Below are positions 1-12,900 of a DNA stretch of 64,000 bases, piece after piece. Every line of letters starts with the position of its first letter. Positions within the stretch are counted from its first letter, which is position 1. Both the position numbers and the translations under genes were made by a program. Under the pieces are notes generated by a model. It did no database searches, was not told the origin of the DNA, and saw only the letters and a list, made by a program, of their open reading frames with translations. The stretch is from NCBI GenBank assembly GCA_964017195.1, contig OZ024895.1, positions 12,392,501 through 12,456,500 of the forward strand. Direction: 5' to 3'. The DNA is from Siderastrea radians. Taxonomy: Eukaryota > Cnidaria > Anthozoa > Scleractinia > Rhizangiidae.

Positions 1-1
1 T

Positions 2-2152
2 TATCGTGAGTGCGATCGCTTCAGAAGCGAGCTCCAGAAAGAAAAACGACCGAGAGTTCCAAAGAAAAACGCAACAGGCACTGTTGTAAATAAGAGTTTC
101 GCAAAAAAGAAACAAACGCATTCGGCGCCTAGCGAAAACATTGTCACACTCAGTAATGCAAATAAGCTAGCCGAAAGCATCCAAACTAAAATATCCAAGT
201 TCAGCGAACTGTTGTTAACACTGCAAAACATGGAAAATAAACATGTTGAACAGTACACATGTCTATTATCTGACTCTGACACCGGAAAAGGGACCAAACG
301 GAAACAATCCGAAAAACGATTAAGAAACAGAAAGCGCAAAGTACGCAAACAAAAGAAAAACAAAAAACAACTTAATGCGCAATTAGAGGCAAATGAGAAA
401 CACATCAAAAACCTCTCAAACCAAAACCTCACCAACGACCAAATCAATCTATTAGCAAAAGGGTTAAAATTTGTCCCTTGCCCAATAACAAAAGAAACGC
501 AAATAAGAAAACAACTCTTGCGTGACTATGACAATTTTGCAAGGAGAATGAGACTGCGTTACATTTTCCACGGGCAAGATAAGGAACCTCACCCTTTTCA
601 CGTCAAATCAACGTGGAAACCACCAGTCCAACCATCAGTAGCCCTTGAAAGCTACTTAGAGGAGGTTAGGACGCAACTAGCAGAGGTCAAACTCACAAAG
701 CCAAAAAATAACCTACCGCCTGAAGAACGCGAGGCGCTTAAAGCGCTAAAAAATAACAATGAAATAAATCTCAAAAAAGCGGACAAAGGCACAACGACTG
801 TGGTTCTGAGCAAACAAGATAAGATAAACGAAGGTCAAATCCAACTAAACAACAAAGACCACTACATGCCACTTGAATAGCCAATGGTAGGGGAGACAAA
901 CCGCAAGGTTACACAACTCATTAACGAACTCTACCGCAGAAACCACATAGACGAAATGACTAAAAAATGGCTTTGTCAAACACCAAATCCGCCTCGAATT
1001 CCAGTGTTCTACACCCTAACAAAAATACATAAACCAGTTCGAACTGGCAGACCTATTATATCAGGGTGTGAAGGTCCAACAGAGAAACTATCAGCTTTTG
1101 TTGACAAACTACTTCAGCCTATTGCACAACAACAGAAGTCGTACCTAAAAGATACAACCGCCTTCATTAACTTCATTGAAAGAACTAAGGTACCGGAGAA
1201 GGCGTTACTTGTCTCAATGGACGTCACGAGCCTTTATACAAATATACCACAAGAAGAGGGGATACAAACCGTATGCAAAGCATACGTCTCTTTTTATCAA
1301 AATAAAATTCCCATCCCCACGCCACTACTAGAACGAGCGCTAAGGCTTATCCTACAGGAAAATTCCTTCCAATTTAATGGAAAAAACTATCTACAGACAC
1401 ACGGAACCGCCATGGGCACTAAAATGGCAGTTGCCTTTGCCAACATTTTCATGGCGAAAGTTGAAACAGACATTCTAAGCCAAAGCGTGATAAAACCGCT
1501 CGTTTGGAAACGTTTCATAGATGACATTTTTTCACTCTGGAACGTTAGCAGAGATGAAATAAGTAAGTTCATTGAGCAAGCAAATAAACACCACCCTACA
1601 ATCAAATTTACGGCTGAAATATCTGAAACAGAAACGACGTTCTTGGATACTAACGTATACAAAGGCGAAAGATTCAAAAAAGCCGCAGTACTTGATGTAC
1701 GCACGCATTTCAAACCCACTGAAACATTTCAGTATACACATTTTTCCTCATGCCACCCACCCGGTGTCAAAAGAGGTTTCATTAAAGGGGAGGCTTTGAG
1801 ACTATTGAGAACAAACTCTTCTAAGACATTATTTGAAGAGACGATCAAAAACTTCAAAAAACAACTCCAAGAGAGAGGTTACCCAGAAAGTTTTATACAA
1901 AATACACTTTCAGAAGTAAACTTTGAAGACAGAAAGCTAGCTCTCCAACAAAAACGCAGGGAGAATAAAAGAATCTTGCCTTTTGTAACGCAATATCAAC
2001 CATCAGTGCCCAATTTAAAACAGATCATCATGAACAAATGGCATTTGATTAAAAAACAACCATTACTCAAAGAAATCTTTAAGGAACCGCCTTTAATATC
2101 ATATAAGAAAGGACGGTCCTTAAAAGATATACTCGTGAGAGCAAAGTTATGA
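2..2152 (+). pseudogene. Penelope-like element reverse transcriptase, one in-frame stop, runs off left edge
   Basis: The same frame is open from base 2 to the stop at 2150-2152, apart from a single TAG at 878-880. The reading frame continues past the left edge of the window. The first part is a lysine- and glutamine-rich linker region. After the stop come recognisable Penelope-like RT motifs: the TKIHKP and RPIISG block, SMDVTSLYTNIP (catalytic Asp about 113 residues after the stop), the HGTAMGTKMA block, and RFIDDIF, which carries the catalytic DD pair. The frame ends at the thumb/linker motif ILVRAKL. I see no GIY-YIG endonuclease in the 150 bases that follow, so this copy is either an endonuclease-lacking type or is truncated. 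Apart from the single TAG the frame is undamaged, so the copy looks young or only recently inactivated. The family is clear; the exact clade is not. Confidence 0.9.
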
Positions 2153-3313
2153 GAACGGCTAAAACACGAGCGTGGGAGTCGTGCAGGCCTGTCGCCCCCA
2201 TTTTACACAGCCGATGGTAATTATTGGCGCAAACTTAGCAATATGCTTCACGAAATTATAAAGATTAAAATTTAGCTTTCAAAATCAATTGTATATCTAT
2301 TAAAGAATATTGTAAATAAATGTAAAGAAGATCCTCGCAGTTATTAACGCAACTTATGCAGTTGCGAAAAGAAAGCCTGAAAAAAAAAAAATAAAATAAA
2401 ATAGCTTTCGGGCCCGGAAAGTTATCGGGAGTTTCCTCCCTCACGGGGAGGGGGGTGGAAGAGTAATAACGAGTAAGACTGTGTAAAGTGAAAAGAGCTA
2501 CTTTAATCATTAAAGTTTCAAACGTGAGGCATTGTAAATGACAACAACACAGGCTAACCAGAAACAACCCGAGTTAAGAAACAAAATGTTGTCTAAAAGA
2601 CTTAAGAGCTACTTTAGGTATCTCGATCTTAACGCTGAACCATTTTGGTAAGAACCAGCTACTACAAGAGTAGTATTAGCAGTAAAATATAAAAATACTC
2701 CTTTTTAAAAAAATGGTACCTACTATCTTCATTATTCCTGGTACAATTTAAGGTCCAAGAAGTACCTGCTAAAGAAAGTTAACTGCGTATATATAAAAGA
2801 ATTTTAAAAACTAGCATTTTAAACAAGCTTAGCTATATTTGTTGAAACGCTGTGTGAAGACTTTCTTGTCTCTTCAAACAAGAAAATAAAGCGTGAAAAA
2901 AACATGTGCAAAACATTGTGGAATGTCTGCAAAATATTCCGTTTAATTTTGCGAAATAAAAATATTCGGCGAAATTTGGCGAGAACGAAGAGCAAAAATT
3001 GGCAAAACTCTGGTATGTCAAAAATACTAACATTTTATGGAAGTTCGTCTCAATTCCTTGGAAAGCTATAGAAAGGCTTCTTTGTCTATTTAAGCTTATA
3101 TAGCAAAATAAAAGCTGTTAAAATCTAATTCGAGCTAATTCACAAATATAGGTGAGCATTGAGCAAAATGTCGCTTACTCCGATCAAATGTCGTCTACTG
3201 TTCTTGTGGAATGTTAAAAGGCAATACGCTTCCCCTAAGAAAATTTCGAGGGCGTGGCTTCGCCAACATGGCACCTAAAGCCACAGATTACCGTTATCTT
3301 GATAATAGGGTCT
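2153..3313. other. Intergenic stretch between the Penelope-like element and a TTAA MITE
   Basis: AT-rich, non-coding sequence. It has a short A-rich tract near 2,378-2,400 and a C/G-rich mirror-like patch near 2,430-2,455, but no reading frame that resembles a known protein. I cannot place the 3' end of the Penelope-like element precisely; it probably lies in the first few hundred bases here. Confidence 0.5.
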
Positions 3314-3317
3314 TTAA

Positions 3318-3662
3318 GCAACGACGACGGCAATGTAAAGGAGAGCGTCATTTAATCTGTGTATTTCGGTTCTTTTATTCTACTTCCCAATTACTCCAAG
3401 TCGTGTAAATTGTATAATGTGGCCGAACTATCCGGGAGCTTATATTGTAGGGACGGCGCTCAAGTTCAGTTAGAGAAACAAAAATTCACCGTCGTGTGCT
3501 CCCGTTCTACCTAAAACCTTAAAACTGGTCATTTCACGTTGTTGTTTTGAGACGACGGCAAAGAAATGTACGAAAATGTAGAATGCACGTGCAGAGCCAT
3601 TGTTTTGCTCATTAAAGCCTATTGTTTTTTCACGTTGTCGTTGCCGTCACCGTCGTCGTTGC
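3318..3662. mobile_element. TTAA-flanked MITE (GCAACGACGACGG ends)
   Basis: The left end reads TTAAGCAACGACGACGG and the right end is its inverted match (CCGTCGTCGTTGCTTAA), with an extra ACGGCAACG-type inner repeat on the right. TTAA at 3314-3317 and 3663-3666 fits a target-site duplication of piggyBac type. There is no transposase. On the minus strand the element provides an AATAAA at 3379-3374, downstream of the kinase gene's stop codon. Confidence 0.6.
3374..3379 (-). promoter_or_regulatory. Candidate polyadenylation signal for the receptor kinase gene
   Basis: AATAAA on the minus strand, about 525 bases downstream of the kinase gene's stop codon. It lies inside the TTAA MITE. I did not see a closer AATAAA between the stop codon and this site. 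It is a candidate only, with no transcript data. Confidence 0.3.
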
Positions 3663-3902
3663 TTAAACTCAAAGACTGCGCCCGTAAACTGCTTTCGTGT
3701 GCTCCAACGGCTACCAATTCGATTTCATCATTTTGGGAACGGTTAAGTTATGCTTATTTACAATACTTCATGACTAAAGAGAGAAAATGAAAGTATACAT
3801 GTTTTTTTAAACTAACATCAGTAACACCAATACACTATGTACCGTAGGAAAACAACAAAACTACACTCGAATTAATGAGATTGCTTTCCTTCGAAAGTCA
3901 GC

Positions 3903-3968
3903 TTAGACATTCAGATCCTCGACTTTTGCGTACAACTGGTTGTCATAAATGTGCATGTTGATCAGCCT
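3903..3968 (-). CDS. RTK exon 24: C-terminal tail and stop
   Basis: Residues 1283-1303 and TAA at 3905-3903. It starts in phase 0 after a TTTTCAG acceptor. The short tail carries two tyrosines, MHIYDNQ and QLYAKVED. The first is a Y-x-N motif of the kind bound by the Grb2 SH2 domain when phosphorylated (family knowledge, not shown here). Confidence 0.88.
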   Translation of the reverse strand, partial: RLINMHIYDNQLYAKVEDLNV

Positions 3969-6900
3969 CTGAAAAGAAAGCAAACAACGGAAAGCAAATT
4001 TGAGGCAACACTCTAATTTTTGAATGCATAAGAAATTGTTCGTCCTGATAATTGCTTAAAAAATGATGTGAAACCATGCGTCTCCGACTCGTTCTGTTGT
4101 ATAATAATGTATTCATTACTCTGTATGATTGTTATTAGTAATTATGTTTCTGTGTTGCGTGTGTTCCATAGCTTTACGGAGGAGTTATAAGCGTTCATTG
4201 CACTTAATTAATTGTACGCAGCCCATAGCGCACATCGATTGGTTCCCTACTAATAGGGTATCCGCCCTTTACATATACCATAAATAGGTTTTCTTTAAAT
4301 AGGTTTCTTCGTGGGCTCTAATTGGCTGCTCATATTCAGGATAACATTGCTACTCAACTTCCAGCGAAGTAGTTCTCACCTCGTGCAACTGAGTTCTTGC
4401 CCATTCACCAAGAAACGAAACAACTTAGGGTACCGGCTACTCACTTGAGTGGAAAATGCTACCACAAATTCTTACCCAAGGACTGGTGAACGGTGGTGCG
4501 TATTAACATCTTTACTTCACAGGTCAATAAATATCCTCCACTATTCACAAATTATTATTCAATGAATTGTCACTATGCCCATGTATGGTAAGGAAGCCCT
4601 CAATATCTGTCATCCTACATGACAGATATCCTGTGATATACGTAAATGACCATATTTGGAAGTGCACTGCAGGTTTTCTTTCATTGCTTGTTTGCTGGCC
4701 ATTTTGAAAAGCGAGGCAGTTTTAGCAGTGTTCTCCGGAAATTTTAACGCCCTGGAAGAAACTTTCCACGATTAAATGCTCTCAAAAAGTCAACAAGTAT
4801 TTGCTTCAGCTCACAAAGATATCCAGAGGTTGACTTGGAATTTTCATAGTGAGAACTCAACCAAGAAAATGCTATTGCGAACGAAGCAGAACACTTGCTC
4901 ACGGAAAGTTGTAAAGTTGAAAAGATTTTAATTCACAGGAAGAGGACTTATTCTCAGTAAGGTAGCAATATTTTTTTTACTTTGTCACATCATTTCCAAA
5001 CAGGAGTTTGTAAATAAGTCTTTTTAAGTGAACGGTAGTAAACTTCGATTTCTTGAAGTTCTGTTTTGATTTTTATTATGTGTTGCTAGCTTTTAGCGTT
5101 TTCATCATAGAACCATAGTTTTTCTCATTCTTAATATTGTATCCGACGAGAATTTGTTGAATAATAAAACAATTATCCTGCTCAATCTTGCGGAATATCC
5201 CCTGATTTAGCCAACTCGGCCTACGGCCTCGTCGGCTAAGTATCAGGTGATATTCCGCGCGATTTCGCAGGATAATTGTTAAATATCCTACGGGCAGACA
5301 AGTCGCCCGCCAACGCTCGAAAAGTCCAGCTGTTAAATTTTCGTAGGTAGATGACTTTCAAAGCGGATCAAATTTTGTTTGTTGTATAAATCGTGCATCT
5401 CAATTCGGGGGCATCAGTTCGAAGTTCAAAAAGAGTTTTTTTTTAATAAATGCTTGTTGTTTTTACCTTGTGTTGGTTTTCCATATCTTTTAGCTGTTTC
5501 GTTAAGGCGGCAAAGGACGGTCTTGCTTCCGCTTGATTTTGCCAGCAGCTCATCATGATTTGATACCTGAGAAGAATTGAGCAGATTATGACAGTCGTAT
5601 CGTACTTGACTCTGAGTGGGAGTCACTTGACTCTGATGATGACTTCCGCTCAGGTTGTCGAAACGTCAGTCAACGTCACCACAAACAGTCCTTCGCAGGA
5701 CTACACTCACCAGGACGATCATATTATTTACTGACCTATCACTAGAAAGAGTCAACTGAAATCCCAGTCAGTATCCTAGTAGTAGCGTCTCTTCTTTGTC
5801 GAAGAGCGAGGGAGCCTGCCACGAATTAAAGATATTTATATTTTATAAAATATCAACGGGAACAAAAATATTGAAAATACAGGCAGGCAGTGTAACCAAC
5901 AATAATCACCTTAGTCTAAGCCAAATGGTATTTTCTAACTTGCATTAAAATGGAAACGTTTCGGTTGCACGACTTACAATTTGTCATCCACGTGTTGTGG
6001 TTTAGGCATCCTGTATCCTTCCTGAAGCAAGTTTGCAATTTTCTTGCCTTCCACCCTGGGATACGGTGAACCACCTGAAAAAGACAAAAGTTTTGGAACT
6101 AAACTGATGTAGCTTACAAGGCCGCAGAGAAACCCTAAAACTGTTCGGTTGCAAGATTACCCTATCACTCTGAATGTATTAAACAATAATTAGATTACGA
6201 GACCGATTTTTTCCTTAGTGAATATTAGTCAAAAAGACTCAGTTGACTTGATTTCCGCTTAAAGAAAACTAGGAACACTCTAATTATTTTAGTAGGCTGC
6301 GAATACTTTTAAGTGGAAAGAGCGAGACTCAGCTGGTGGTATTTAACAAAAAATACCTTGGTTTGTTTTATCGGTATCTTTTCACGTTTATGTAAATATA
6401 CATTACACATTGACACGGTTTCTTCCTCTGCTTTCACTTAGCGATCTTTCAGCTATTTTGCATTTCTTCCATATTTGTGAACTTATGACCGTCAACCAAA
6501 TATCTAGTTGGTCTTACATACCTATTGTGAAGATTTCGTACAGGACAACGCCATAACTCCATCTGCCAGAAAATGAGAATGAAGAATTTCTAAATAAAAC
6601 TGAAGTACGTGCAAAATAGATTTTCAAAATTATGTTACATTTACTATGTTAGGAATCCATATTTGATCAATTTTGTGACAATTGTAAATACTCTCTCCCT
6701 TTTTGTCATAGAATAATGAAAGTAATGTAACAGTAATTCCACTGTTCGATAAAGAGCACAGTTTTGTGCCAGTAAAAGTACCAGCAGTCTTCAAATTAAC
6801 TTTTGTTAAACAACCCATCAGTGAATAGACTTACACGTCACTTTTGGTTGTGTACGTTCCATACATCAGCGCCTCATACGCAGTCCATTTCACTGGTAGA

Positions 6901-9900
6901 CGGCCCTGGTTGATGAAAGATTGTACGGAACTGCTAAGAACTACTTAGTATAGGGCTCAAGATCAAGGAAAGTAACTTTAGAGATGGTAAGATGACACTT
7001 TCCCGTTGAGGTTTCAGTCTTGCTAATTCTGAAAGAACTGGTACGAAAGTAGCAAACTCGCTGTCTATCAGGTAACTTTAGACAACATGAAGATATAAAC
7101 AGTTCCTATTTAGCCGGAAAAACATAGGCTGGGAAATATGGTTTTTATGAGAAATATTTTTTAATGAAAACTGTTTATGATTTAATGAAAGCTTCTTCTA
7201 ATAATGGTAACGATACTTTTCAAAAGATATGTGACTTAAGATTTCAACTGCAACAAAAATTTCTTTTTTTTTTCATGACTTTTGTTGGTTTTTTTACCCT
7301 TGTCTTTTTTTCATAAATGTTTTCCTGTTGCACGTCTCTGGCCATTCCAAAATCCGTCACTTTGCACGTTTCCCTTTCTCCAACCAACACGTTACGAGCA
7401 GCGAGATCTCGGTGAATTATCTGAAAGATTTCAGCGTTAGTACGTCTTGATGAAAAACAGGTACCGGTATTTGGTAGTTTTATGGGCTAATCTCAAGTGT
7501 TACACATTTCTGGAGTTAGGTTTACTTATTGTTGATGTTGATGTTTTGCCTTGTTGTTAATATTTTCGTTGATGATGTAGTTGCTAGTCGCTGTGGTGTA
7601 TGGATTGGTGTTTATTAACAAACGAAACATTACCATTGTAAACCTAACTTCAACTCACAAAATCCAGTTAAACTGATCAGATGGATATATACTGACTTTA
7701 AAGACCAATGTAATGAAGAATCAGCGATACTGCATGCCTCGTCAGGAGGTACTGTGGATTCACATCCAATGATGTAAACGTTGTCAGTGAAAATTTGGAG
7801 AAATCGAACTTACTTTTGCCGTGCTACTTTTTGTAAATGTAACAATACCAATCACACTTAAAAACGTGTAATGAATGCACTCACAGATCTTGATGAGAGG
7901 TAACTCATCCCATCAGCGATTTGCCAAGCGAACTTCATAAGCTGCTGTGACGTCAGACTGGTTTGTGGTTTGATATCCGGGTCTTTGTAATAAGTGTCAT
8001 TTAATCCACGGCTCTTTCTCAGGTAACCCAGGAGATCTCCATAAGGCACATACTCGATCAACACCAACAGTGGCTCTGAAAGATATGAATTGTCCTGAAA
8101 CGTCTGAGGTTATTTTAAAACAAAATTTTATATACTGGTAACTTGATGTCCCCTACAGGGTACTAACGTCCAGTCCACATAAGGTTATCATGCGAAATAA
8201 GAAATATTAAACCAAATGCCCACGTAGCAATTACTGTTAATTCATTACCGGACTGAGTTGCACATCCCAGAAGTTTGATGACGTGAGGATGAGGTTTAAG
8301 CGTCTTCATCACTTCAAGTTCTGATAACAAGTCTTTCTTGTCTGACTCAGGAGCGTTAGCTGAAAAGTATCACGAACATCACAACATCGTTGTTTATAAG
8401 TTACGTTTTCTGGATAATATCATATGTTATTATATAAAATGGAGTGTTTCAAAGAGATTTCCACCACTGAGAAAGATCGTACTTTATAGATGTAAAATTA
8501 CGTTAGTCAAAATCATTTTCACAAAAAAAAAAAGTTTAAGAAAATTTCACCGAGGGAAAAACAAAATATTTAACAAAAAGACGAATTAATGGAAAATATC
8601 TTCAGATGCTTTGTTGCCATGACAACGGCCTATGCCTGAGAGGCAAAAACTGAAAAATAAGAGTAATTATGTTGGTAAGACAACAGAACTAGAGTTTCTT
8701 TTGTAAGTCTTGTCAGTTCGTATAGTCACTTTTGTAGAAACTCTAGGGAGCCACCTTAAGCTAATTTCTCAATTTAGAGACGAGACTTTGGATCTGTTTG
8801 TGTGTAGACTTCGACAACGAGCGGTGAGTTCCGACTTTGCCGAATTTGAGGATGTTCATATTCGGGTTAATCGATAAGTGCTATTCCAGTCATTTGCGTC
8901 GCAAGTTTAATCTGGAGGAAGAAGGTGCGGTGACTTTAGATTGTCTTCTAATCTAATTGTCTTCTAATCTAATTGTCTTCTAATTGTCTTCTAATTGTCT
9001 TCTAATTGCTGAAATATATGAGGATGAACGTCTGAATTTTAGAAACCCACTTCGCTTCTGCGTAGCTAGTGCCAGTCCCCAACCGCGCATTAGAAAGAAA
9101 TATTCCTAAAACCCGGAGGAAAGTAGGTAAAGTTCCGATTTTTTTCCCGAATCGGAGATAACCCAGCCTTTCCTTACAATGCGACATAAGGAACTACTGT
9201 TAAAATAAAAAATAGAAAAACTACAGTAGAAAATGTATATATTTACCTACTTATGACGTCATAACTCCTATAAGAATACGAAATTCAAGAAATCAACGGG
9301 TAAACTTGCACCTTGATTACTTTTAAATTTTGGCACTGTTTTTAATAACCAAAATTTTACGCGGTTTGTTCCTTAGCGCTTTTTCTGTACAGGTCACGTG
9401 AACCACCAAATATGGTTGTAACTCAAAAATCCTGTCGACTTTTTTCACGGAACTAAGGCCGCCAAGCAGCTTGTCTGTAGAAGTTAAGAGATTAGGAACT
9501 TTCCACAGCAACACTATGGTAATTAAGAGTCTCCCTCCTAAAGTAATTTCATTAGCAAAGAACATTTTTCACTGCTCATCATAGAAACAATATTATTAAA
9601 CAGAGCCTTGCATCTTCTGTCAGTTTTGCGTTGAGCCTAACAAACTTTAAAAAAATTGCTTCTAAACCAGTCTGGAAGAATTTTGTGAATACCACTCACT
9701 ACCACTAGGCTTGCCTATTAAATGATGCGGCTTTGGAAAGTATGATTAAAATCAACCTCTACCCAGAAGAGATTCGCTTAGCTTTTGGAGTTGCCACTTT
9801 ATCCCAAGAAAACAGCTTCAAAAGAAAAAAAAATCTCACGTTTGAGCATTTTAACAGCAACTGTTGTCTTTCCAGGCCTTCCTGGAAGGTCTGTTCCTGT

Positions 9901-12900
9901 TCCCTTGGCAACCTGACCAAAAGCACCTTTACCAATGATCTTTTCTATAGTCACGTGCTCTCTTGCTACCTCCCAAGAACGTGTCCCTGGATTAAGTGGC
10001 GCGTAATCAGCTCCTTGAGATGGACTTTGCGGCTGTGGGTTGCTTGGTCTTGACTGATCTGTGCGATGGCTTCCAATTCGACTTGTTTCTTGCAGGTCCA
10101 TGTAGGCGGAGCCGCTTGGCAGAGTTAGCTGCTGGGTAGAATTGCTTGGATGAACACGAGTTGGTGTAACGTCGTCCATTGCTATTTCATTCTGAAAGAA
10201 GTAAATACGCGTTTTTTCTCTGTCTCAAAAAAATTATGCAATCGCATAGTGCAAGTGTTGTACAGGTCATTACATGTAAAGCTACTTTACAGCTTCACCA
10301 AGAACAAAAAAAATTAAAAAACTAAACACTTAAAACGCTGGAGAGACATAATACTGCTGTATAACTATATTACTAATTCCTATGGCATGATTAATTCTCG
10401 TAACTTGCACAATGTATTTAATATGTTTAGCCTGACTTCATTAACATAAAGAGGTCTTCTGTCCATGTATTCAGTAAAACAATTAGGACGCCTTATTTCT
10501 AGATAAGGTTAGCAAGACACGTAGACTTACGTCGTACACTCCTTTGTCGTCAAGGGGCACTTCATACGGTCTAATGATGATACAAAAGCAACGTGAGGAA
10601 GAGTGTTAATACAAGCTGCCACAATGTTTAGTTCTTTACAATCAAGTTGCAAGGGAAAATCTCACTTTGGGTACACTATAGTGAACATCTCAATGCTACT
10701 TGGCTCACTGCCCATGCTAGTCTATCGCAGTTATAAATAAACAAATAAACACACAAATAAAAAATAAACAGTTAATTTATTAATTTTTATTAGTTTATGT
10801 ATTTGTTTATTTCATCACTGTTTTTGTGAGGTTTACACAGTGGATAACGTCGCCCATTTGTAAACATGGACTTATTTAGGGACTTACAGTGTAAGAAGTC
10901 CAAGTTGCACTGACTTCTTTCGGTAATTAAAACAAAGAGGGGATCATAAAACACGTCCTGGCTGTTTCATTCTTTTCTAGAAAAGAACAATCTTACCTTC
11001 GTTTTTCCCCAAATCCTAGAAATCGAGAAAAAATTATTCATTCAGTAAAGATTAAAAGGCATGCACTAATTGGAACAACATAGCATTTCAACTAAAAGAG
11101 GAAAAAGACTGACCTTTCTTACGCTCCCAGATTATGTAAATAATGAGGATAATGATAATAAACACAAGAGCTCCAGTTACAGCTCCCCAAATGGCATCAT
11201 TACAGGAGCGTGCGCTTTCTGTGGAGAAAAAAATTAGAATAAACATTTAAGAAAGGTTACATTGAATTCCAACATGAACAGCCGATTATTTCAACGAAGT
11301 TTGGACAAGGTTTAACTCGTAACCAAACCGGTCAACCCGAACGTGTTAACTATGCGTCATATATCGCAAACAATGTTGAGAAGGCGTGTAACACATACTA
11401 AAATGCCAACTAGCAAATTATAAGCACGTTTAAGGTGGCTCATCTGGATTTTTCCAGGGCACACCATCCCAACTTTGAACTGCTAATACTTTACTCTCTG
11501 AGCTCGGTGGGGCAAGCTGTCTGGCACATTTACTAGAGACGGAATGAACTTGTAAAAAAAGTAGGTTTGATTGACATCGGTATTACCATAGCAACGAAAC
11601 GATGATATACTAACATAAGGCTTTCATTCTCATTGTATTAAAAACAGAATTTTCACGATCCCTCCGGCACCAGCGAAGCGTAGCAAGCAGGCAAAGCAAA
11701 CTTGTTGATTCCAAAGCACAAAAATATGTAGAATATAGACAAAAGAGAAACTACTGAAAAAAAAACCGGCTGTCAACAAATGATGCGGCGACGAAAATTT
11801 AGGAGACGAGTGCAAAAGTCTCCTATACTTTTATTTGTATTTCGCGCCCTTAAAATGATTTAATGCGCGTGAAAATTACAGGGATAGTTCAATACTTGTT
11901 AGAGTTGAGTTCACAAGATTTAAAGGAAAATTCATCGAATAGTTTTTGAATAAAACCTTCCGTAACAAAGACGTTGCTTCTCTGTGTAAAATTAGCATAT
12001 TTGAGACATTACTTCTGATTACATACATCATTTGAAATCTAGGGAAGCAAACGATATAAAACCTTCAGGAAACGTAGCTGCATGCTACAGCTATGACATA
12101 TGGTGAAAACATTGTTTCAATCTGTCAGGATAACAGTGGTACCGAGAAACAATAGAAAATAACGTAAATCTGTAATTTTTTATTGGAAAAAATTCAACCC
12201 GATTTTTTTCGAAAACGCTCGCATAGAATTTTTTCAAACCTTGCAGTCTTAAAGATCTACACCTAGACTATCAGACACAATAGGTCGTTTTAGGAGTTTA
12301 GGTCTAGTATACAAACATCATGACGTCATCGTTTCGTTGCTATGGTAATACCGATGTCAATCAAACCTACTTTTTTGACAAGTTCATTCCGTCTCTAATA
12401 AATGTGCGAGACAGCTTGCCCCACCGAGCTCAGACAGTAAAGTATTAGCCGTTCAAAGTTGGGATGGTGTGCCTTAGAAAAATCCAGATGAGCCACCTTA
12501 CTAATCGCCCCGAACAGTTAACGGACACAATAACTTCTTGGATATAAACCAATGTTTCTGTTGACTTAAATGGATGGTAGTAGGATGATACTGGCAAAAT
12601 TATAGCATTTCCCAGCGTAGTCTACTAAAACAGTCAGAAAGCTATTTATTTAAAATTATAGCATTTCCCAGCGTAGTGTACTAAAACAGTCAGAAAGCTA
12701 TTTATAACTGATCTATGTAAACTACCTGACAACCCACTCATAGAAACTTGGGTGATTAGTAAAAGGGAAATTCTTTATCACTGTCAATGTTAAAAGAATT
12801 AAATTTAATAAACGAAGAATGCAAACAAGAAAATCCGTAACATGAATCTATAATAAAAGCAACAGGCAATTGAGCTTACCTATATCTGTTTGTTGTTGTT

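Noticed and set aside
1..447. 148-codon minus-strand ORF over the Penelope-like element
   Set aside because: It is antisense to a conserved RT frame and its composition (Phe/Leu/Cys-rich) is the expected shadow.
4580..4650. Small hairpin ATATCTGTCATCC...GACAGATAT
   Set aside because: Only about 13 bases per arm; common by chance in AT-rich DNA and without further support.
8938..9008. Short tandem repeat as a CRISPR-like array
   Set aside because: No spacers, contiguous AT-rich units, eukaryotic intron.
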